A stretch of 64,000 nucleotides of DNA, taken from assembly GCA_036785325.1 (NCBI GenBank), contig JAXIVH010000154.1, positions 310,001 to 374,000 on the forward strand, in the 5' to 3' direction. The translations under genes and the position numbers were made by a program. Below the pieces are notes generated by a model that had not been told where the DNA came from, made no database searches, and worked only from the letters and a program-made list of their open reading frames with translations. Source of the stretch: Urophycis tenuis (taxonomy: Eukaryota; Chordata; Actinopteri; Gadiformes; Phycidae). This document shows positions 1 to 8,790 of the stretch, one piece after another (the first letter of the stretch is position 1; each line of letters opens with the position of its first letter).

Positions 1-112
1 CTGAGCATAGACGTCTAACAAAAACGGTTGCACAAAGCAGTTAAGACTCTGACTATCTTAAGTCGTACTATGCTGCAAAGGATTGTGGGAAATTTGCAGC
101 ATAGTGGGAAAA

Positions 113-1029
113 ATGGCGGACAGCAACCGGTCAGTGCCTTTCACTCATTCCGAAAACTTGGCCATTCTGGAAGAATTTAATTCATATAAAGGGGTTTTAC
201 TTGGTAAATTCAGCGAAGAGTGCTCTAACAAAAAGAAACACGAAATATGGAAAAAAATAACCGAGTGTGTCAACAGTGTCAATCCCGCAGCGGTACGTGA
301 TGTGCCAGCTGTGCAGAAGCGATTTAAAAACATGGTACAAGAGGCAAAAAAGGAAATTTGGAAGCGGAAAAATATCCCAACGGGAGGGGGTGGATTGAAG
401 AGAGTCAAAGTCACCACCGAAATGGTGATGGAGATCTACGGAGGCGAGTCCCCGTTATTTTGGGGATTGAAAGGGGGCAAGGAGAGCTGAGTCGTCAGAC
501 CCAGCAACTCCCCTAGCAACGGGGTAACGGAGCCTACGGAGGACGCTTCACCTTTGTTGTCGTCATCATCATCACCACCACCATCCAGTGCCTGTGGGGA
601 TATAATACTCCAAATACTATCCGTGGAAGAGCCTGCCGAGTCCGACCAAGAGGAAATCACAGGTAGTGAGTGAAATTGTTTTATTTATAATCGTCATTTC
701 AACGTAAACAGTGGGTGCGCGTACCGTTCCCGCCTATGCTACGTTGTGCTGTGAAAAGGTTAAAGTATCTAATGAAAACCTTGCTTGTTCTGTGTGTTTT
801 TTTTTTTTTTTTTGTTTTTTTTTAAGTTCCCTTAGTGCCTGAGGTCTCCGAGACTGTGACAGCGGCTCCCACCACCACCACCACCAGCAGAACCCCCACC
901 ATGGCCATGGTGCTTGAAAAGCAATACCACAACCTTAATTTGGAGGAGAAAAAACTCATTTTGGAGATAGATGTACTACAGCTTCAAAAAGAAAGACTGC
1001 AGCTTAAACTGAAGAGACACATGGAGTAA
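113..1029 (+). pseudogene. Harbinger Myb/SANT-like DNA-binding protein, two exons, one premature stop
   Basis: In Harbinger elements this protein binds DNA and assists the transposase at the element ends; that role is family knowledge. Exon 1 is 113-662 and exon 2 is 836-1029, with GT-AG borders and matching phase (550 + 194 bp = 248 codons with stop). The ATG at 113 has a good context (AAAATGGCG) and matches Harb-1b. Residues 10-110 form the trihelix-like Myb fold (ENLAILEEF, KKHEIWKKI, VQKRFKNMVQEAKKEI). Exon 2 encodes a Pro/Thr stretch and a charged coiled coil (EEKKLILEIDVLQLQKERLQ). A TGA at 488-490 (codon 126) replaces the GGA found in Harb-1b. The gene is therefore broken only by this substitution. 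Confidence 0.85.
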
Positions 1030-1075
1030 AGCTGTGTTTGTGTGTGTGTGTGTGCGTGTGCTTGTATTACTATAA

Positions 1076-1391
1076 GTATGGGGACATCGATCTGTTTACA
1101 CAGTCACGCGATGGGGACCTCTGACACCATGGGGACCAAAATCGAGGTCCCCATAACAAAATGCGTTTTGAATGAATGCAGGAGTCATTCTAAAGGTGCC
1201 TGTGAAGTTTTTAAGCTTGGCCCATAATTCATGTTTTTCCACGTTGACACACTCACAGATTGTTACTGATGTTTATGTTAAACATTTTTGGAAGTTCACT
1301 GTCTGATACTCAGGTATTTGTTATATTATTATATTTAGGTACTTGTTATTTTTCTACTTGGAGCAGCAGTATGTTCATATCTCTCTCTGTG

Positions 1392-1428
<37 letters not shown>

Positions 1429-2207
1429 CTGTCTCTCTGTGTCTGTCTCTAATTTAGACTGCTTGAAAGAATATATCTAAGAAGTAAACAAGTGCACAAT
1501 TATTTGAATGGCAATGTTTTGGGAAATTTTTATTTGCAAAGTAGTTTCAAACATTTTGCTTTGTTAACATTCAATGTTACAGTTATTGCACCATTTTTAG
1601 TTAAAATGTGCTATTTCTAAGAAGTTGATTTGATTCTCAGTCCCAAGTCATCAAATAACTTCAGCAATTTCAACTACCTGGATTCATTAAAACATTAAGT
1701 TGTGCAATTTGAGATTGATTTATTGCAGAACTAAAAAATACATATTTACAAGGATTTAAATGTCACTAATTTTGATGATTACCAGTTATATAAGGGTGAT
1801 GCTACATGTTTGTTGACTGAGTAAAGTCCTTTCAGACAGGCCTCACTAGTTGGCAGCCATCTTGTCAAAGCCCCATGGTAGCTACAAAACCCTGCTCATA
1901 TTTAAATGAGGGAACATAATTTGCCATGTTGGGAAAAAAGGGTCCCCATTAGTCACATAAGAAATGTGTGTTAAAAATGCAAATATTTGATAATTTATGC
2001 AAAATGTGGTCCCCTGTAAACACATTAACTGGTTCTTCCGGAAGTCCCCATATAGCATGGGGAAAATTTTACTTCATAATTTCAAAGGTTTGAAGGCGTG
2101 TATAGGCTCACTTGGCAATGGCAACTTTACCCAATTTTTTTCAGACCTCAGGAACCTCTAGAAAGGGTGGTCCCCGCAAGTGATGTTCAGAAAGCTGGAC
2201 CCCATAC
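1076..2207. mobile_element. 1.1-kb non-coding insertion inside Harb-1a
   Basis: This stretch is missing from the homologous place in Harb-1b (around 44780-44793), where the flanking GT/CA tract is continuous. Its ends read GTATGGGGAC and GGACCCCATAC, an imperfect terminal inversion. The inside repeats GTCCCCAT-type motifs many times and has no reading frame of note. It looks like a non-autonomous element or a composite of short GGTCCCC repeats. The superfamily cannot be named. It contains a (CT)n tract at about 1380-1450. Confidence 0.6.
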
Positions 2208-2713
2208 ATGATAGAAACGCGTATGCGTGTGTGTGTGCTTGTGTGTGTGTAAGTCAAAGTCTTGTCCAATTTTTCTTCTACTAATTTATAGTTCCTTTTT
2301 GATATTCATTTTTCAGAGCTGTTTATTTAAGAAAGTTTATAGATTTTGTGAATTAATTTTATTCATTGCACTGTGAAATTAGTTATAACTTATATAATTG
2401 TTTATAATAATTTTATATTTCATATAAATTATTTGCTATAAATAATATAACTACAAATAATTAAATGAATGAGCTGTCATTACACTGTTTCTTCTTTATT
2501 TCATACTTTACAATTACAGTAGGTTATAATAACCTCAATTTGTGTATTGAACACTTGCAATGTACTTCACTGCCTTAACATTTAAAGGTTACTCGTAGTT
2601 ATTAACACTCATGGCACTTATGACTTATATATGTTTTTTTAATTACAATGTAGCAAAAATATAAGAGCATGTGTGATAACAGTAGAAGTAGTGGTAATAA
2701 TAACAATGATGGG

Positions 2714-3859
2714 TCAGTCTTGTGCATTGAAGATTCTCTCCACATACATTTGACGCACAAACCGACCAGCTCCTTGCTGTTCCTCTTCATCCTCTCCGTC
2801 TTCTACGTTGTGATGGACAACTCCCTCCTCTTCTTCTGGGTCAGGCAGCTGAAGATCCCTTATGAATTACAATTTGAAAAGGAAAGATGGATGTATAAGT
2901 ATCATGTGTCAGTAAATGACATATGTCCTTAAGGTTTGGTGTTTATATATTTTGGACAGGCAGGCTTACCTTGCCATGTTGTGCAAAACAACAGTTGCAC
3001 ACACAATGTTGCACACTCTCTCAGGGATCATTCTCAGCTCTCCGTGCAGACAGTGGAACCTCCGTTTCAGGACTCCAAAGGCCCTCTCAATTGTGTTCCT
3101 CGTTGAGCAGTGTGCTGCATTGTATTTCCTCTGTGCAGGGGTGGTGGGGTTCAAGAAAGGCGTTAGGAGCCAGGGCTTCAGAGGGTATCCAGAATCGCCC
3201 AACAAGATGCCATCGATGATGCCCTCCTCAAAGGCCTCGTACAGTTGAGAATTTCTGAGGACCCTTGAGTCGTGCACCGATCCTGGCCAGCGGGCCACAC
3301 AATTTAAAAACTTTAAATTGTGGTCACACACAGCCTGGATGTTGAGACTGTGGTAGCCTTTTCTGTTGACGAACAAATGTTCATTTGCAGATGGCGCCTG
3401 TATCTTCACATGTGTCCCATCGATAGCTCCCACAACGTTGGGGAACCTTGTGATGTTGTAAAACCCCCTTTTGAGATGGGATAACTCTGCAGGTTCTGTA
3501 GGAAATTGGGGAAGCCTCTCTGAGAGTGCCCCTGACACTCTGTACACCACCCGGGAGACAGACGCTTTACTAAGGCCCACTGTGTCTCCAACAGTATTCA
3601 AAAAACTGCCTGTAGCATAGAATCTTTGTGCGGTGCAAACCTGCAGCAGAGCTGGAATGCTATGGCTTCTTGCTGATGTAGGCCCTAGCACTTCTCCCAA
3701 TTCATCCGTTAGCCTAAGAATGGCGTCTCGAGTTAATCTAAACCTAGAAATTATCTCATCACCATTATAAACTTCCAGTGGGTTATTCCGGTCCCTGAAA
3801 ACTCTTTCCCGTCTCACTGCTCTTTCCATCAACACAGCATACCACATATTTTGTGCCAT
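2714..3859 (-). CDS. HARBI1-like DDE transposase of Harb-1a, two exons, open throughout
   Basis: This is the DDE endonuclease (IS5-like fold, DDE_Tnp_4 family) that excises and inserts PIF/Harbinger elements. Exon 1 is 3859-2970 and exon 2 is 2858-2714, separated by a 111-bp GT-AG intron. The phases fit and give 344 aa. A helix-turn-helix region (SKASVSRVVYRVS) precedes the catalytic core. The three acidic residues are in GAIDGTHVKI, LGDSGYPLKP and NTIERAFGVLKRRF. The C-terminal exon is acidic (DPEEEEGVVHHNVEDGEDEE). The start was chosen at MAQNMWY because the homologous start in Harb-1b is the same. No disruption is seen, so the protein could be active. Harb-1b has three frameshifts in the same gene. 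Confidence 0.92.
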
Positions 3860-4071
3860 TTCTCCCTTGTCGATATTTTGTCTGTTGTCTGTTGTTCTTT
3901 TATTACCATGGTGATACAGCCCTTAGACCTTTGTTAGACTGGGGGGAGGGTGTCTTATAAGTCTTACCTTTTGTGAAACTGTCTTACTTGCATTAGACTG
4001 GTCTATAAAGAAACTTAAGACCAATCTTAACCAATAAACCAGTCTAATCTACTTTAGTGAAACCGGCCCCT

Positions 4072-4601
4072 CCGGAGTGCTTCCTGAAATAGCGCTAGTG
4101 GCGCGCTACGGCTGGTCAGGTGACCATGGACTCCGCCATTAAAGGGGACTTGGGGAGTTTTGTATTTGTATGTTTAGAATGTTATGGTAATGTTATGGTC
4201 TGTTTACAATGTTTATGGTTATTTGTTATCCACCATCTGTGGGGATGGGTGTGGTTTGGGGGAACCACAAGGCTTTACTTGATAGGTTACCCCCCTGCCA
4301 ATTAGGAGTTGGTTTGCCCGAAGGAGGGGCTAGGGTTATATAAGAGGAGCCCAGGGCAGTAGGTAAGAAAGGAGGGGGACCGTGATGCTACCCGAGGGCT
4401 AGCTAAACACAAAGATGCAACTACTCTTAAGTACCGTGTTTATTTGTGGTTTGTACCAGTACGTCTATTTTTTGGCCAATTCATGTCTTCCACGGGGTGT
4501 TTGGGTTTTGGGGTTTTTGTTTTGTAAAATAAATGTCACTCACCTAAGTTCGCCGGCTGAGCCATCATTTTTTCAAACACACGGACAACGAACCCATGAC
4601 A
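4072..4601 (+). repeat. 5' LTR (3' part) of Gmr1-like gypsy-1
   Basis: It matches 8268-8790 closely. It has a TATA box (TATATAA at 4337-4343) and a polyadenylation signal (AATAAA at 4528-4533), and it ends in ...CATGACA just before a primer-binding-like motif. The complete 3' copy starts with TGTGACGGAG at 8068, so about 200 bp of the 5' LTR are missing here. The Harb-1a terminus lies directly against the break. Confidence 0.88.
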
Positions 4602-4620
4602 TTTGGTGTCAGAAGTGGGA
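4602..4620 (+). other. Putative primer-binding site of gypsy-1
   Basis: The motif TTTGGTGTCAGAAGTGGGA starts right after the 5' LTR end (...CATGACA). This is the place where a tRNA primes minus-strand synthesis. The same motif with one base changed follows the LTR at 63534, so it is shared by unrelated LTR elements here. The tRNA was not identified. Confidence 0.65.
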
Positions 4621-4774
4621 TGGCTTGCCGTGAGGCCATCGGAGGGGAGGCCCAGCACCCTACCAAGGGGGTCCTGGTCGGCAGCCTTCTTCCCAGCCCA
4701 GGGCAACGGTCAGGGCCAACGTACCACTGCCTGGAGGAACCCGCCCTTCACACCGTCAGCAGAGTCCCGGTAGG

Positions 4775-4960
4775 GAGCTCATTTGTTTTTACTGCCAGCA
4801 GGCAGGACACAAAGCTTCCCTGTGCCCCATCCGAAAGGCTAAGGTTAGTGGTGCCTGTTACACTCCCCGTGCTGAAGATGTAAGGGAGGTGGGGAGGCGG
4901 CAGTATTTTAAAGACATCACCATTAATGGTACCCCAGTAACGCAGACAGGTTTCCGGTCT
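4775..4960 (+). pseudogene. Gypsy-1 gag zinc knuckle and protease start, remnant
   Basis: An open frame without a start codon encodes a nucleocapsid CCHC knuckle (CFYCQQAGHKASLC, spacing C-x2-C-x4-H-x4-C). After about 30 residues it continues into KDITINGTPVT, which resembles the first strand of a retroviral-type aspartic protease. The frame stops matching before the expected catalytic D-T/S-G. The next bases are a tRNA-like inverted module, so the protease body has been deleted. The upstream part of gag is also missing. Confidence 0.65.
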
Positions 4961-5487
4961 CGAACCCGGTCTCGAACTCGGGTCTCCAGGGCACAAACCA
5001 GCAACTTGACCGAAACACCAAAGAGCCAGGCTCTTTGGTGTTTCGGTCAAGTCAACTACCTGCTGGTGACTGCCTTGTCCCTTCGCTACAATTGGTGGCA
5101 GTGGTGGGATGGCTTGCCGTGAGGCCATCGGAGGCGCACCTGGTATGTGAGCTGTATGAGGGACCCCCAGGATAGGTGGACCCCTGTGCGAGGGACCCCA
5201 TAGATGGGTGAAGCGCTAGTGTGTAGGGCACCCTGGATGGGAGAAGTCGGCTGGATGATGCGTGAGGGACGCTTGTGTGCGTGAAGCCCATGGGTGCGCT
5301 TCCCGAAGGGGAAGGCAGTGTGACGGAGTGCCGTCACAACAGTTGACCATGCGCTCTGACTGCCATACCAAAGAGCCTGGCTCTTTTGGTGTTTCGGTCA
5401 AGTTGCTGGTTTGGTGCCCTGGAGACCCGAGTTCGAGATCGGGTGGGGTGACTGCCTTGTCCCTTCGCTACAATTGGTGGCAGTATC
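4951..5487. repeat. Rearranged block with inverted tRNA-like modules
   Basis: Two related modules of roughly 100 bp occur in opposite orientation, at about 4951-5055 and 5365-5455. Both contain TTGGTGTTTCGGTCAAGT and the string GAGTTCGAGATCGGG or its complement, close to a tRNA T-arm/B-box. A self-complementary core sits at 5021-5050 (AAGAGCCAGGCTCTT). The text GACTGCCTTGTCCCTTCGCT occurs at about 5080 and again at 5449, and GATGGCTTGCCGTGAGGCCA recurs from 4618 at about 5107. It replaces the protease region of gypsy-1 and probably arose by template switching. Confidence 0.6.
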
Positions 5488-8067
5488 GTGTCGGCAGATG
5501 ATCCTGCACCTGGCACACACATTGCCTTGGGCAGGTCATCTTGGTCGCAACAAAACCTATCTGCGTATATCCTCCCGATTCTACTGGCCTTCCATGTATG
5601 CGGATGTCCAAATGTACTGCCAAACCTGTCCCACCTGTCAGAAAACCTGCTATGTCCGCCAGTCGGACCGGGCCTACCTTCAACCTCTGCCGGTGATCTC
5701 CATCCCGTTTAGGCGAGTAGCCATGGACATTGTTGGCCCATCGGTGCGCAGCAGTGGAGGGCACCAGTACATTCTGGTGCTCTGTGATTATGCCACCCGT
5801 TTTCCAGAGGCTTTCCCCTTGCGCACTGTGACTGCCCCGGCTGTACTACGTTGTCTGGTCCAACTGTTTTCCAGGGTTGGTGTGCCGGATGAAATCCTAC
5901 AGACCAGGGGACCAACTTCACCTCCAGACTTCTGCAGCTCTTCCACCGGCAGCTGGGGATTTCGGCCATCAAGACCATGCCGTATCATCCACAGACGGAC
6001 GGTTTGGTTGAACGATTCAACCAAACCCTGAAGAAGATGCTGCAGAAGTTTGTGGCCGACATGGGGCGGGACTGGGACAAGTGGCTGCCGTTCCTGCTGT
6101 TCGCCTACCGGGAGGTCCCTCAAGCGTCCACGGGGTTCTCCCCGTTTGAGCTGCTGTACGGCTGGGAGGTCCAGGGGCCATTGGATCTGCTGCTCAAGAC
6201 CTGGGAGGCTCCAGCAACCGGGGCTAGTGATCGCAGTGTGGTCCAGTTCGTGCTGGAGATGAGGGACCGGCTGGCCAAGTACCGGGACGAGGCTGAGGTC
6301 AACCTACGGGAGGCCCAGCAAAGCCAGAAGGCATGGTATGACCGCCAGGCCAGGCACAGAGTGTTCCAGCCAGGCCAAAAGGTACTGCTCCTCTTGCCGT
6401 CCTCCAACAGCAAGCTGCTGGCGAAGTGGCAGGGCCCGTACCCGGTTCTCCGGAAGATGGGCCCCGTGACCTATGAGGTCCACCACCCGGACAAGAAGAA
6501 GGCAAGGCAGGTATACCATGTCAATCTGTTGAAGGAATGGAAGGAGGCTCCTGTGCAGGTTCCCGTGACGTCCCTGTTGGTAGCGGAGGTGGACAGCGAC
6601 GGGGAGGAGGAGCCTACCTTGGCCGACCTCAACTCGTCTGCGGGACCTGATCTCAACCAACTCTCTGCTGTCCAGTCCAGCCAGCTGAGCCAGGTGTTCC
6701 AACCGGTCTCCAGGTTTTTCGCGGCCAACCCAGGTAAGACTGACCTGGTTGAGCACGTTGTCCGCCTCAAGGACAAGGGGCCGTTTCGCCAGAGGGCTTA
6801 CCGGGTGCCACAACACCTGGTGGCAAAGCTCGGGAAGGAGGTCGAGGAGATGCAGCGCCTGGGGGTGATCGAGCCATCCCAGTCCGAGTGGTGCAGCCCG
6901 GTGGTCATCGTGGTAAAGAAAGATGGCTCCCTGCGCACCTGCATCGACTTCAGGAAGCTGAACGCGATGTCGGCGTTCGATGCGTACCCGATGCCCCGGG
7001 TTGATGACCTGCTGGAGAGGATTGGTCGGGCCAGGTTCATCACCACGCTGGACCTCTGCAAGGGCTACTGGCAGGTCCCACTGGAAGCGGCCAGTCGCCC
7101 CTACACTGCATTCCAGACACCGACGGGCCTCTTCCAGTTTATGGTAATGCCCTTCGGCCTCCATGGAGCACCCGCCACCTTCCAGAGGCTGATGGATCGA
7201 GTCCTGCAGGGGTGTGAGTACTGCAGTGCTGCCTACCTAGATGACGTGGTCATCTTCAGCGACACCTGGGAGAAGCACCTGCAGCAGTTGGAGCGAGTCC
7301 TTGGGCGGATCCAGCAGGCGGGCCTGACGCTGAATCCGGCCAAGTGTCATTGGGCAAGGGAAGAGGCTAAGTACCTGGGTTACCGGCTTGGACGAGGCGA
7401 GGTCCAGCCACAGGTGGACAAGGTCGAGGCCGTTCGCAGCTGCCCCCGCCCTCGCACAAAGAAGGAGGTAAGGTCCTTCTTGGGCTTGGCTGGCTGGTAC
7501 CGGAGGTTTGTCCCGCAGTTCGCCACCATTGCGGCCCCGTTGACAGCCCTGACGGCGAAGGACCAGAGGAACCCGGTTGTGTTGAACGATGACTGTGAGG
7601 CCGCCTTTGGTACCCTCAAGGCCTGCTTGTGTTCCTCTCCAGTGCTGAGGAGTCCTGACTTCAGCCGGCGGTTCTTGGTCCAGACTGATGCCTCTGCAGT
7701 GGGCCTGGGGGCAGTCCTGGCCCAAGGGGAACCTGGGGAAGAACAACCAGTGCTGTACCTAAGCCGCAAGCTGCTGCCCCGGGAGACCAGGTACTCCACA
7801 GTAGAGAAGGAGGGCCTGGCCATCAAATGGGCCCTGGAGAGCTTGAGGTACTACCTGCTGGGGAGGGAGTTCGACCTGGAGACCGACCATCGGGCGCTGA
7901 CCTGGATGAACTCCATGAAGGACCATAACAGTCGTCTCACCCGGTGGTACCTCTCTCTCCAGCCGTTCCAGTTCCTGATCCGACATCGGCCGGGCAGGAA
8001 CAATGTAGTAGCCGACTACCTCTCCAGGTTGCCGCACATCGTCAACCTCGGGGAGGAGGGGGTATAA
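5488..8067 (+). pseudogene. pol: Gypsy-1 pol: integrase, then reverse transcriptase and RNase H, one frameshift
   Basis: Integrase comes first. It has an HHCC zinc finger (HLAHTLPWAGHLG ... CQTCPTCQK), then the first catalytic aspartate (AMDIVGPS) and the C-terminal part (YHPQTDGLVERFNQTLK). A one-base deletion near 5900 shifts the frame before the second aspartate; the rest of pol is open from 5977 to 8067. Reverse transcriptase follows with TLDLCKGYWQVPL, MPFGLHGAPATFQRLMD and the catalytic YLDDVVIFS. RNase H has QTDASAVGLGAVL, STVEKEGLAIKWAL and ETDHRALTWM. The frame ends three bases before the 3' LTR. The domain order IN-RT-RH is unusual for gypsy and is the Gmr1 signature. The disrupted integrase makes it inactive. 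Confidence 0.92.
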
Positions 8068-8790
8068 TGTGACGGAGCGCACCGGAGCGCACCGCTGAAC
8101 GCACCGTCACCGCGACAACACGGGCTCACGCTCGGGGAGAGCCGGTGCCGGGAGCGCACGCAGCGCTCTCCCCATGCCCGTGGAGCCCATCGGGAAGCAG
8201 GAGGCGACGCACTCACCTGCTGCCGCGGTCGTAGTTGGTCTCGGGGCCAAGCCGAAGCACTACAGGAGTGCTTCCTGAAATAGCGCTAGTGGCGCGCTAC
8301 GGCTGGTCAGGTGACCATGGACTCCGCCATTAAAGGGGACTTGGGGAGTTTTGTATTTGTATGTTTAGAATGTTATGGTCTGTTTACAATGTTTATGGTT
8401 ATTTGTTATCCACCATCTGTGGGGATGGGTGTGGTTTGGGGGAACCACAAGGCTTTACTTGATAGGTTAGGCTAAACCCCCCCTGCCAATTAGGAGTTGG
8501 TTTGCCCGAAGTTGGGGCTAGGGTTATATAAGAGGAGCCCAGGGCAGTAGGTAAGAAAGGAGGGGGACCGTGATGCTACCCGAGGGCTAGCTAAACACAA
8601 AGATGCAACTACTCTTAAGTACCGTGTTTATTTGTGGTTTGTACCAGTACGTCTATTTTTTGGCCAATTCATGTCTTCCACGGGGTGTTTGGGTTTTGGG
8701 GTTTTTGTTTTGTAAAATAAATATCACTCACCTAAGTTCGCCGGCTGAGCCATCATTTTTTTCAAACACACGGACAACGAACCCGTGACA
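8068..8790 (+). repeat. 3' LTR of gypsy-1, complete (723 bp)
   Basis: It starts TGTGACGG and ends CCGTGACA, giving short inverted ends. It follows a purine-rich tract (GGGGAGGAGGGGG) and the pol stop codon. The part from 8268 matches the 5' LTR at 4072-4601. The first 200 bp are GC-rich and have no partner in the window. It shares the TATA box and AATAAA of the 5' copy. Confidence 0.9.

Larger units (their letters stand above)
1..4069. mobile_element. PIF/Harbinger transposon copy Harb-1a (left end cut by window)
   Basis: This is the same element as 42931-46068, in the opposite orientation. It carries a Myb/SANT-like gene on the plus strand and a HARBI1-like nuclease on the minus strand, the usual two-gene Harbinger plan. 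The right terminus around 4047-4069 reads as the inverted end of the complete copy (core TTAGTGAAACCGG). Comparison with Harb-1b shows that about 60 bp of the left terminus lie before base 1. Copy 1a differs from 1b by a 1.1-kb insertion at 1076-2207. The transposase is intact here, but the Myb gene has one premature stop. Confidence 0.92.
4070..8790 (+). mobile_element. Gmr1-like Ty3/gypsy LTR retrotransposon (gypsy-1), defective
   Basis: Two near-identical LTRs bracket about 3.5 kb. The pol domains run integrase first, then reverse transcriptase and RNase H. That order is typical of Ty1/copia and, among Ty3/gypsy elements, of the deuterostome Gmr1 group. Only a remnant of gag and protease remains (4775-4950); the rest was replaced by rearranged sequence at 4951-5487. 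The pol frame carries a frameshift in the integrase. The element lies between Harb-1a and the first coding exon of the piggyBac. Confidence 0.9.

Noticed and set aside
2966..3248. Plus-strand frames opposite the Harb-1a transposase.
   Set aside because: They are shadows of the minus-strand gene, which has the domain motifs and splice sites.
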